Assembly (NCBI GenBank): GCA_004124475.1
Contig: SCKK01000032.1
Coordinates: 1 to 39,531, forward strand
DNA length: 39,531 nt
Reading direction: 5' to 3'
Source: Fidelibacterota bacterium
GTDB lineage: Bacteria; Fidelibacterota; Marinisomatia; Marinisomatales; SCKK01
This document shows positions 26,502 to 33,317 of the stretch, one piece after another. The notes under the pieces are model-generated. The model was not told the origin of the DNA and made no database searches. It worked only from the letters and a program-made list of their open reading frames with translations. The stretch's first letter is position 1. Every line of letters begins with the position of its first letter. The position numbers and the translations under genes were made by a program.

Positions 26502-27145
26502 AAAGTGTTAACGTGTTTGCGTGTTCAAGTGTTAGGGTGTTCACGTGTATTCATTAGAATGGGACAATAGATAGGAGAGATTTATGGCGAAGGTTGAAAG
26601 ATTTGAAGATTTGATATGCTGGCCCCATTGAATATTGTGAAAAGAAGTCAAGAATGCAAAATGAACGTTATTCAACGGGGTAAACAGAAAGCGAGAGAAT
26701 TGGTAAAGGAAGTTTATGATATTTCCAACAGGGGTCGTTTGTCAAAGAATTATAAATTGAGAGATCAAATTAGAAGTGCGGCAGTTTCTGCGATGTCCAA
26801 CATAGCAGAGGGGTTTGCAAGGTTTCATCGAAAAGAATTCATAAGATTCTTGGATATTTCTCAAAGTTCGTGCTCCGAAGTAAAAAGCTTACTGTATGTG
26901 ATTCTGGATCAAAGCTATATTCCATCAAACCAAGTAAAAAAGATTCAAGAAAAAGTAGATGAGACAAGGAACATTACTCTAGGCTTATTAAAATACGTAA
27001 ATGAAACAGTCAAAGCAAGACAGGATGTTGTGCGTGAACCTTTTTCAACATATAAAATAGCAGGTGATATCCCCAAATGGATTGAGATTCCTGGCGAGTT
27101 CATAAACACATTAACACACGAATACTCTAACACTTGTTCAAAGGA
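26502..27145. mobile_element. Inverted-repeat-flanked four-helix-bundle cassette A (between bcrC and bcrB)
   Basis: The left arm around 26521-26552 contains AAGTGTTAGGGTGTTC. The right arm around 27112-27145 contains ACTCTAACACTT, giving an exact 9-bp core plus further pairs, several as G-U if transcribed. A four-helix-bundle gene lies between the arms, and the right arm codes for its C-terminal residues. The same leader and gene recur at 29881-30455. This matches the plan of a 23S rRNA intervening sequence: a hairpin whose loop holds the reading frame. Mobility is inferred from the repeated copies. Confidence 0.55.
26623..26680. repeat. 58-bp palindromic insertion in four-helix-bundle copy A
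   Basis: Relative to copy B the sequence between TGCTGG and CAGAAAGCG has gained a block that begins CCCCATTGAATA and ends TATTCAACGGGG. The ends are inverted repeats, 11 of 12 matching. It separates the original ATG (26584) from the rest of the gene by a stop codon. It looks like a small non-autonomous hairpin element, with no clear target-site duplication. Confidence 0.65.
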
Positions 27146-27227
27146 CGCTGCGCGAACAGCTGAAAACCAGAACACTAGAATGCTTATAAAAAGAATCCCG
27201 AACCTTCGGGATGAATACAACCTTTAA
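26661..27227 (+). CDS. Four-helix-bundle protein (23S rRNA intervening-sequence family), copy A
   Basis: Residues from about 8 match the four-helix-bundle/IVP family: KARELVKEVYDISN, KLRDQIRSAAVSAMSNIAEG, FARFHRKEFIRFLDISQSSC, SEVKSLLYVILDQ. The original start (ATG at 26584, after AGGAG) runs into a stop after 15 codons, because a 58-bp palindrome was inserted. An ATG at 26661, inside the insertion, restores the frame and gives a 188-residue product with a new N-terminus (MNVIQRGKQ). Its function is unknown; relatives bind RNA or nucleic acid in some systems. It lies between bcrC and bcrB in the same direction and ends 4 bases before the preferred bcrB start. It is about 89% identical to copy B over 149 residues. 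Confidence 0.7.
   Translation: MNVIQRGKQKARELVKEVYDISNRGRLSKNYKLRDQIRSAAVSAMSNIAEGFARFHRKEFIRFLDISQSSCSEVKSLLYVILDQSYIPSNQVKKIQEKVDETRNITLGLLKYVNETVKARQDVVREPFSTYKIAGDIPKWIEIPGEFINTLTHEYSNTCSKDAARTAENQNTRMLIKRIPNLRDEYNL
27196..27211. repeat. TCCCGAA hairpin just before bcrB
   Basis: TCCCGAA (27196-27202) pairs with TTCGGGA (27205-27211), a strong stem with a tight loop. It lies in the tail of copy A, immediately upstream of the bcrB start codons, and could affect translation of bcrB or processing of the transcript. Confidence 0.4.
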
Positions 27228-27231
27228 GTCA

Positions 27232-28521
27232 ATGCCCAACCAAGCGTCACTACAAGTGCAAAAAGAGAATAGCATGGTTAAACAAAAACAGATGTTGTCC
27301 CAACATTTCATGGAATTGTCCCAGGTCAAAGAGACGGGAAAAAAGGTTGTTTACACATTTGTCCCGGGGAATCTGATAGAATTGATCCTAAGTTTTGATA
27401 TGCTACCTGTTTACCCTGAGATTAATGCTCTCCAGTCCGGTATGCGAAAGAAATCGAGAGATTACATCCGGAGCGCTGAAGACGCTGGATATTCCGAGGA
27501 CGTCTGCGCCTATGTAAAATGTGATATTGGTATGATGCTTTCCGGGAATATTGGGCCTACCGGGCAGCAACTTCCTTCCCCTGACTTACTTCTCTTGAGT
27601 TATACAGGCTGTTTTGTATTTATGAAATGGTTTGAGAATTTGCAGAGACTTTATAATGGGGTTCCCATCGCCATGCTACACATTCCTTATCAAGTCAATG
27701 GTGGGATTGAGAGTAACATGGTTGAGTATGTAAAAAACCAGTTGAAAACCGAAGTAATCCCCAAGTTGGAACAGGTATCAGGGAAAAAGTTTGATGCTAC
27801 TAGGCTGAGGCAAATGATGAATCTTTCTTCTAATGCGGAAGATTTGATGGTGAAAGTTTTTGAATCGGCAAAACATACCCCATCACCTATTGATGCCTAT
27901 TTTGGGGGCGTCTACTATGTGGGACCCATTTTCACTGCCTTTCGGGGGACTGATGGATGTGTGGATTATTACCAGGAGTTACTGTCCGAGGTGGAAGAAC
28001 GTATTGATGCAGGGCAAGGTCCAATTTCACCGGAAGGTGCAATAGATGAAAAATATCGACTTGTGGTAGAAGGGCCCCCTAACTGGACTCACTTTCGGGA
28101 GTTCTGGAAAATATTTTATGACTTAGGTGCGGTGTTCGTGGCATCATCTTATACTCGGGTTGGCGGTGTTTATGATGAGGGGTTTCGCCATTCCGCTCAA
28201 GACCCGTTGGGGAGCTTGGCAAAATATTGTATGGGATGTTACACAAATTTGAGTCTGCCCATGCGTATTGACATGCTCGCCCGCTTACTAAAGGAATACA
28301 AGGCAGATGGTTTACTTATTAATTCTATTAAAAGTTGTAATTCGTTTTCTGCAGGACAACTGGTCATCATGCGGGAACTTGAGAACAGATTAGGAATCCC
28401 CGTGGGGTTTATTGAATCGGATTTGGTCGATCCACGGTACTATTCCTATTCAAACATTAAAAACCGGTTGGACTCTTTCTTCCAAATGCTTGATCAGAGG
28501 AAAATGTTTGCCGTAACATAA
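27232..28521 (+). CDS. bcrB: Benzoyl-CoA reductase subunit B (class I)
   Basis: A HgdA/HgdB-family iron-sulfur subunit with BcrB/BzdO-specific stretches: SMVKQKQMLSQHF, YTFVPGNLIELILSFDMLPV, DVCAYVKCDIGMMLSGNIGP, PDLLLLSYTGCFVFMKWFEN, DAYFGGVYYVGPIFTAFRGT and LLINSIKSCNSFSAGQLVIM. The C-terminal FIESDLVDPRYYS block is typical of the family. Cysteines 92 and 97, the CMGC pair and the cysteine of IKSC are candidate cluster ligands. The ATG at 27232 (429 residues) was chosen because its N-terminus has the length expected for BcrB before SMVKQK; an upstream ATG at 27211 adds 7 residues. With BcrC it binds benzoyl-CoA and receives low-potential electrons from BcrA-BcrD. Confidence 0.92.
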   Translation: MPNQASLQVQKENSMVKQKQMLSQHFMELSQVKETGKKVVYTFVPGNLIELILSFDMLPVYPEINALQSGMRKKSRDYIRSAEDAGYSEDVCAYVKCDIGMMLSGNIGPTGQQLPSPDLLLLSYTGCFVFMKWFENLQRLYNGVPIAMLHIPYQVNGGIESNMVEYVKNQLKTEVIPKLEQVSGKKFDATRLRQMMNLSSNAEDLMVKVFESAKHTPSPIDAYFGGVYYVGPIFTAFRGTDGCVDYYQELLSEVEERIDAGQGPISPEGAIDEKYRLVVEGPPNWTHFREFWKIFYDLGAVFVASSYTRVGGVYDEGFRHSAQDPLGSLAKYCMGCYTNLSLPMRIDMLARLLKEYKADGLLINSIKSCNSFSAGQLVIMRELENRLGIPVGFIESDLVDPRYYSYSNIKNRLDSFFQMLDQRKMFAVT

Positions 28522-28583
28522 TGGAAGAAGTGTTTATATGTTCGGGTGTTTCTCCATGGGAAATACTTTAATAGATAAATAAA

Positions 28584-29879
28584 ATGAAATTATATCTTGG
28601 CATAGATCTCGGCTCCACTACCTCCAAAGCAATCATTGTGGATGAGAAGGGTACAATTATCGGTCGAGGCATTACCAATACACGGGCGAACTACGAAACA
28701 GCTGCTGAAATAGCCCGCATGGAGGCAGAGTATAATTCCCGGTTTTCTCTTTTACTTCATAGTATTAATAAAGTGGGTGGATCATCTGATGAACTTCATT
28801 CTATAATTAACCAAGTAGAAGTTGCTTTCCAATATCTTCAATTTCATAAGCGGTACCAAATTCTCCATGATAACATGAGAACTACAGTTGAAGAAAAGCA
28901 AAGGAGACAGATAAAACATATCCTTAATGATGAATTGGATAAAGTATTTAAAAAAATTGAGACAGATATCAGAAGTGAATTCTTAGCGGGTACTGTGAGT
29001 ACTTCCACACAATTTTTTCGGGATATATTTAGCGCGCATTATATGCATGAAATTGAGTCTCTCGAGCAAAGCTTGTTTGACGACCTTGTTTCAATTTATG
29101 AAGTCTCTATTCTTTCCGTTGAGAATCAAGTTGTCTCTTTTGATTTTTCAGAACTTGTGATGAATGCCGTTGACCTTGTAGTAGACAATAAAAACGGAAA
29201 ACTGGATAAGTTCAAAAGTGGAGTGGATGCCGTAGCATCATTGGATCTAGCACCTGCGGACTACATAGGAACCGGCTACGGAAGACAACTTCTTCCTTTT
29301 GAGGAAAAGCATATCAAATCCGAAATTTTATGCCATGCTTTTGGTGCCCATAATTTCTTCCCGAAAACAAGGACGGTTCTGGATATCGGAGGGCAGGACA
29401 CTAAAGCGATTCAGGTGGATGGACATGGTCTGGTAACCAGCTTTCAAATGAACGATCGTTGTGCTGCTGGATGTGGTCGATATCTTGGATACATTGCGGA
29501 TGAGCTAAGCTTGAGTGTAAGTGAACTGGGTCCTATGGCATTGGAGTGCGATTACGAAACCAATATCTGTAGCACTTGCACCGTTTTTGCGGGTGCGGAA
29601 TTAAGGGAGAATTTGAATCTTGGAGAAAAACGGGAAAATATCTTAGCAGGATTACACAAAGCGATTGTCATGCGGGCATTTTCTCTCCTTGCCCGTTCCG
29701 GAGGTGTGAGAAATGAATTCACCTTCACAGGTGGTGTTGCACGGAACCCGGCAGTGGTAAAATATGTATCCCAAATGGTAAAAGAGAACTATGGAGATTT
29801 AACGATCAATATTCACCCGGATTCAATTTTTATGGGAGCTTTAGGGGCAGCATTACTGAGTAAAAATAGAAGGGATTAA
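28584..29879 (+). CDS. bcrA: Benzoyl-CoA reductase subunit A (class I, ATP-binding)
   Basis: A 431-residue ASKHA-superfamily ATPase. The phosphate-1 loop GIDLGSTTSKAIIVDE (residue 6) is followed by an insertion of about 180 residues, then TGYGRQLLP, VLDIGGQDTKAIQVDG (phosphate 2), NDRCAAGCGRYLGYIADEL, CSTCTVFAGAELRENL and FTGGVARNPAVVKYV (adenosine site). Cysteines 293, 297, 329 and 332 include the ligands of the 4Fe-4S cluster shared with BcrD. The long form with the insertion resembles Thauera-type BcrA. BcrA-BcrD couples hydrolysis of ATP to electron transfer into BcrB-BcrC. It follows bcrB by 62 bases, a gap that contains one arm-like GTGTT sequence. Confidence 0.93.
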   Translation: MKLYLGIDLGSTTSKAIIVDEKGTIIGRGITNTRANYETAAEIARMEAEYNSRFSLLLHSINKVGGSSDELHSIINQVEVAFQYLQFHKRYQILHDNMRTTVEEKQRRQIKHILNDELDKVFKKIETDIRSEFLAGTVSTSTQFFRDIFSAHYMHEIESLEQSLFDDLVSIYEVSILSVENQVVSFDFSELVMNAVDLVVDNKNGKLDKFKSGVDAVASLDLAPADYIGTGYGRQLLPFEEKHIKSEILCHAFGAHNFFPKTRTVLDIGGQDTKAIQVDGHGLVTSFQMNDRCAAGCGRYLGYIADELSLSVSELGPMALECDYETNICSTCTVFAGAELRENLNLGEKRENILAGLHKAIVMRAFSLLARSGGVRNEFTFTGGVARNPAVVKYVSQMVKENYGDLTINIHPDSIFMGALGAALLSKNRRD

Positions 29880-29880
29880 A

Positions 29881-30455
29881 AGTGTTCAGGTGTTAGGGTG
29901 TTCAAGTGTTCGAGTACTAAGATGTTCACGTATATTCATTAGAATGGGACAATAGATAGGAGAGATTTATGGCGAAGGTTGAAAGATTTGATATGCTGGC
30001 AAAAAGCGAGAGAATTGGTAAAGAAAGTTTATGATATTTCCAACAGAGGTCGTTTGTCAAAGGATTATAAATTGAGAGATCAAATTAGAAGTGCGGCAGT
30101 TTCTGCGATGACCAACATAGCAGAGGGGTTTGCAAGGTTTCATCGAAAAGAATTCATAAGATTCTTGGATATTTCTCAAAGTTCGTGCTCCGAAGTAAAA
30201 AGCTTACTGTATGTGATTTTGGATCAAAACTTTATTCCATCGGACCAAGTAAAAAAGATTCAAGAAAAAGCAGATGAGACAAGGAACATTACTCTAGGTT
30301 TATTAAAACGCGTAAATGAAACAATCAAAGCAGGACAGGATGTTGTGCGTGAACTTTTTTCAACATTTAAAAAAGCAGGTGATATCCCCGAATGGATTGA
30401 GATTCCTGGCGAGTTCATAAACACATTAGCACACGAACACTCTAACACTTGCTCC
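29881..30455. mobile_element. Inverted-repeat-flanked four-helix-bundle cassette B (between bcrA and bcrD)
   Basis: The left arm (29887-29912) reads AGGTGTTAGGGTGTTC in its core. The right arm (30425-30455) contains GAACACTCTAACACTT, so 14 of 16 bases pair exactly and the other two can pair as G-U in RNA. The cassette repeats the leader of cassette A from 29936 (ATTCATTAGAATGGGACAAT). The right arm codes for the last residues of the protein. It is inserted within the bcr gene set, one base after the bcrA stop codon. Confidence 0.6.
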
Positions 30456-30488
30456 AACGGAGTCCCTTCGGGAAACAAAAGAAAATGA
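29979..30488 (+). CDS. Four-helix-bundle protein (23S rRNA intervening-sequence family), copy B
   Basis: From TTG at 29979 the frame gives 169 residues: LKDLICWQKARELVKKVYDI, KLRDQIRSAAVSAMTNIAEG, FARFHRKEFIRFLDISQSSC and onward, the complete four-helix bundle. The natural start, ATG at 29969 after AGGAG (29958-29962), is out of frame because one of two tandem AAGATTTG units present in copy A is missing, an 8-base deletion. Translation from the TTG or by slippage may still occur. The stop at 30486-30488 overlaps the bcrD ATG (ATGA), so this gene could couple translation into bcrD. The C-terminus beyond residue 155 is encoded by the right arm of the cassette and a mini-hairpin. Confidence 0.6.
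   Translation: MKDLICWQKARELVKKVYDISNRGRLSKDYKLRDQIRSAAVSAMTNIAEGFARFHRKEFIRFLDISQSSCSEVKSLLYVILDQNFIPSDQVKKIQEKADETRNITLGLLKRVNETIKAGQDVVRELFSTFKKAGDIPEWIEIPGEFINTLAHEHSNTCSNGVPSGNKRK
30452..30473. repeat. Paired mini-hairpin repeat, copy 4, upstream of bcrD
   Basis: CTCC-AAC-GGAG (30452-30462) followed by TCCC-TTC-GGGA (30463-30473). It ends 11 bases before the bcrD ATG at 30485 and lies in the tail of the copy B reading frame. All four copies in the window share one orientation. Confidence 0.55.
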
Positions 30489-31300
30489 TCTACACAATTG
30501 GCATTGATGTAGGAAGCAGTTTTATCAAGACCATCCTGATGTCTTATGGAGAGACTCCTATCATTCTGGAGAAGATAAATGATAAGATTCACAAACGAAA
30601 TCCTTCCACTGTTATCGAACACGCGATGGATACGGTGTTAGAAAAGCAGGGATTGAAATATGAAGATGTATCGTATGTTGCATCCACAGGAGAAGGGGAG
30701 TTGGTAAAGCGGAAAAAAGGGCACTTTTACGGAATGACAACTCATGCGAAAGGGGCACACTATTATTTCCCCGAAGTTAGCACAGTATTAGATCTGGGCT
30801 CTCTATTCTGCAGGGCGATTAAGGTAGGTCGGGATGCCAGAGTGTTGAAATATACAATGACAGGTCAATGTGCTTCAGGTTCAGGGCAGTTTCTGGAAAA
30901 TATTACTCGTTACCTTGGGCTGAATCTGAGCGATGTGGGCACCCTCTCTTTAAAATCTAAACATCCGGAAAGACCCAGTGGTGTGTGTGCTGTCTTGGCG
31001 GAAACGGATGTCATCAACATGGTCTCCCGCGGGGTTAAAATTGAAGATATTATCAAGGGAATACATCTCACCATCGCCAATAGAGTTGTGAGACTTTTGT
31101 CTAGGCTCAAGGCAGAATCGCCTGTTGTATTAACAGGTGGTATGGCGTTGAACCTTGGTCTTGTAGCAGCTATTAAAGAGACAATTGATGTCAGAAATAT
31201 GAATCTGGAGGTTATAACAAACGAGTATTCACCTCTGGCGGGTGCTGTTGGCGCTGCACTGTGGGGTGGATACAGATACCTCAAATTGGCAGAAGCGTGA
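30485..31300 (+). CDS. bcrD: Benzoyl-CoA reductase subunit D (class I, ATP-binding)
   Basis: The ATG at 30485 is the natural start; the open frame extends 12 codons upstream only because it runs through the hairpin repeat. The 271-residue product has the short ASKHA form: GIDVGSSFIKTILMS, ASTGEGELVKRKKGHFYGMT, THAKGAHYYFPEVSTVLDLG, TGQCASGSGQFLENITRYLG, CAVLAETDVINMVSRGVK and VVLTGGMALNLGLV. Cysteines 129 and 168 are the cluster ligands. It pairs with BcrA to form the ATP-driven electron activase half of benzoyl-CoA reductase. The ATGA overlap with the preceding four-helix-bundle gene is unusual for this operon. Confidence 0.93.
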   Translation: MIYTIGIDVGSSFIKTILMSYGETPIILEKINDKIHKRNPSTVIEHAMDTVLEKQGLKYEDVSYVASTGEGELVKRKKGHFYGMTTHAKGAHYYFPEVSTVLDLGSLFCRAIKVGRDARVLKYTMTGQCASGSGQFLENITRYLGLNLSDVGTLSLKSKHPERPSGVCAVLAETDVINMVSRGVKIEDIIKGIHLTIANRVVRLLSRLKAESPVVLTGGMALNLGLVAAIKETIDVRNMNLEVITNEYSPLAGAVGAALWGGYRYLKLAEA

Positions 31301-31469
31301 GGAGTAAAAAGTAGAACATAATGCATAAGAGACAGGATATAAGAAATGACGAGAATTAAGTGCCTAAAATTTTCGCGTAGAGTTGATTTTTTTTTTGCTT
31401 GCTTGCTGGCAGAATTGCTCTGATAAGCATCACGCTTTAAGTTTCACGTATTACCCCGATACTCTTTTT

Positions 31470-31502
31470 CCCCGACCCCGACTTGTCGGGGGGGGGGTCG
31501 GG
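31470..31502. repeat. Hairpin with ten-G run between bcrD and the ligase gene
   Basis: CCCGACCCCGACTTGTCGGG folds onto the following G run (31488-31497, ten G) and TCGGG. It can form alternative hairpins, CCCGAC with GTCGGG in particular, or a G-rich structure. The 253-base gap 31301-31553 holds no gene. A T10 run near 31390 lies upstream. Confidence 0.5.
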
Positions 31503-31553
31503 ACTATATGACAGGCGTATCACAAAATATGCACCACAAACTGAATCTTGATT

Positions 31554-33272
31554 ATGAGTGAAATACTAATATCTCCCCACACTCTCCCTGAGTTTCCTTC
31601 GAACATCGCTACCATGTTAAAAGATAATTGTGCTCAGTTTGGTGAAAAGTCTGTCTACCAGGAAGACAGGGGTAAGGGATATGAACCGATTACTTGGGAA
31701 GCATTCTATAAAGCAATAGAAAACATTTCTGCAAATTTGAAACGGTTTGAGTTTAAGCGGGGTGATAAGGTTGCCATTTTCTCCAGAAACCGCCTTGAGA
31801 TGTTGGAGATGGAGCTTTCGGTGATGGCTTCGGGAGGTGTTTCTGTTCCTATTTTTGCCGGCTATCCCAAAGAGACCACCAGCCGGCTTATTGAATTCAG
31901 TGATGCCACCTTTCTCGTTATATCTGATCAAAGCCAACTTGATCGTGTTAATAAGAAATTACAATTGAAAGGAATCTTTCATTTTGAAAATGTGGAATCA
32001 TCCGGATCAATTCCTCTGATACCCTTTACTGAACTGCTTCAATCAGTGAGTGGGGATGAAGATACCCTCGGTTTTGATTTAGCACCCAATACGGTGACAC
32101 TTATGATGTTTACATCCGGTACCATGGGAATTCCCAAATGTGTGATGTTAACGCACCAAAATATTCTCTCTCAACAAGCAGCCATGAAAGTGTTATGGAA
32201 TATTTCCTCAGACGACCGTTTTCTTTCTTATCTTCCCTGGTATCACAGTTTTGGTGGAATATTTGAATTATTTGCTGCCATCACGAATGGAGCATTGTTC
32301 TCCTTAGAACATGGATTTGGGAAGGATACGGACATACTGTTAAGTAATTGGGAACAAGTGAAACCGACAATTTTTTTCAGTGTTCCAAAGGTGTATCAAG
32401 AGATCACCTCTCGTGCCATGGAAAATCCTGATGTGGAACATCTAATTTTCCAGACAGGGTTAAGATTTGTGTTTACTGCAGCCGTTCCTTTACCCACAAG
32501 CATCTCTGAAATATTCGAATCTCGAGGGATACCTGTGATCGAGGGGTGGGGATTGACAGAAACGTCTCCATGTTGTACAGTCACCGACCCTGCGAAAAAG
32601 CGAATACCAGGGGTAGTAGGTTTGCCAATCCCTGGAATTCAGATCAAGTTATCGGAAGATAATGAAATAGTTATTTCGGGACCCAATGTGATGAGGGGAT
32701 ATTATAAAAATGAAGAGGCAACAAAGACGGTCCTCAACGATGATGGCTGGTTCTATACTGGAGATGTGGGAGAATTTGTTCCAAATGGATTACGATTGAT
32801 CTCAAGGAAAGATCGAATTTTAAAGTTGAGTAATGCTGAAAAGGTTTATCCCGCTGAAATAGAAAACCTGATTTCGAATAGTTGTTTTTATCTGTCTCAT
32901 GTCTATGTAGTAGGAAGTGGTAAGGAATTTCTTGCAGCGCTTTTGTTCCCTAATCGAGCGCTCTTTGAAAAAATACCAGATCAAAAACATTTGAAGGAAG
33001 GATGTAAACGACCCAAAAGTGTCAAACATCTGGCATGGTGCCTGGAGCATTGTTTAAAGGAATTAAATAGAACGATTGATGTTCCTTATTACAGACCTGG
33101 AGCCGTTATTCTTATGAACCAGGAATTATCCATTGACAGGGGGGAGTTAACTCCTTCTATGAAGCTGGCTCCTAAAGTGGTCGCTCAAACATTCAAAGCG
33201 GAAATTGAAAGTCTTTATGGTTCAAGTAAGACCATCAAAGAAGATGTCTATGTTATCCGACTTATAGAGTAA
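31554..33272 (+). CDS. AMP-forming acyl-CoA ligase, candidate aromatic-acid activator
   Basis: Start set at the ATG at 31554; the frame opens at a TTG two codons earlier. The 572-residue product has the adenylate-forming enzyme motifs in order: FTSGTMGIPKCVMLTHQN (A3), YLPWYHSFGG, GWGLTETSP (A5), GDVGEFVPNGLRLISRKDRI (A7-A8) and KLSNAEKVYPAEIEN. The C-terminal SMKLAPK block supplies the catalytic lysine. It looks closest to the long-chain/ACSL-like branch instead of typical benzoate-CoA ligases. The usual PKG of the A3 loop reads PKC. Context suggests activation of an aromatic or related carboxylic acid that feeds BcrCBAD, but the substrate cannot be assigned from sequence. Confidence 0.8.
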   Translation: MSEILISPHTLPEFPSNIATMLKDNCAQFGEKSVYQEDRGKGYEPITWEAFYKAIENISANLKRFEFKRGDKVAIFSRNRLEMLEMELSVMASGGVSVPIFAGYPKETTSRLIEFSDATFLVISDQSQLDRVNKKLQLKGIFHFENVESSGSIPLIPFTELLQSVSGDEDTLGFDLAPNTVTLMMFTSGTMGIPKCVMLTHQNILSQQAAMKVLWNISSDDRFLSYLPWYHSFGGIFELFAAITNGALFSLEHGFGKDTDILLSNWEQVKPTIFFSVPKVYQEITSRAMENPDVEHLIFQTGLRFVFTAAVPLPTSISEIFESRGIPVIEGWGLTETSPCCTVTDPAKKRIPGVVGLPIPGIQIKLSEDNEIVISGPNVMRGYYKNEEATKTVLNDDGWFYTGDVGEFVPNGLRLISRKDRILKLSNAEKVYPAEIENLISNSCFYLSHVYVVGSGKEFLAALLFPNRALFEKIPDQKHLKEGCKRPKSVKHLAWCLEHCLKELNRTIDVPYYRPGAVILMNQELSIDRGELTPSMKLAPKVVAQTFKAEIESLYGSSKTIKEDVYVIRLIE

Positions 33273-33317
33273 TGAATCGATGTATGTTAATCGCAACAGC
33301 AATAAGGTGTTGATCCT

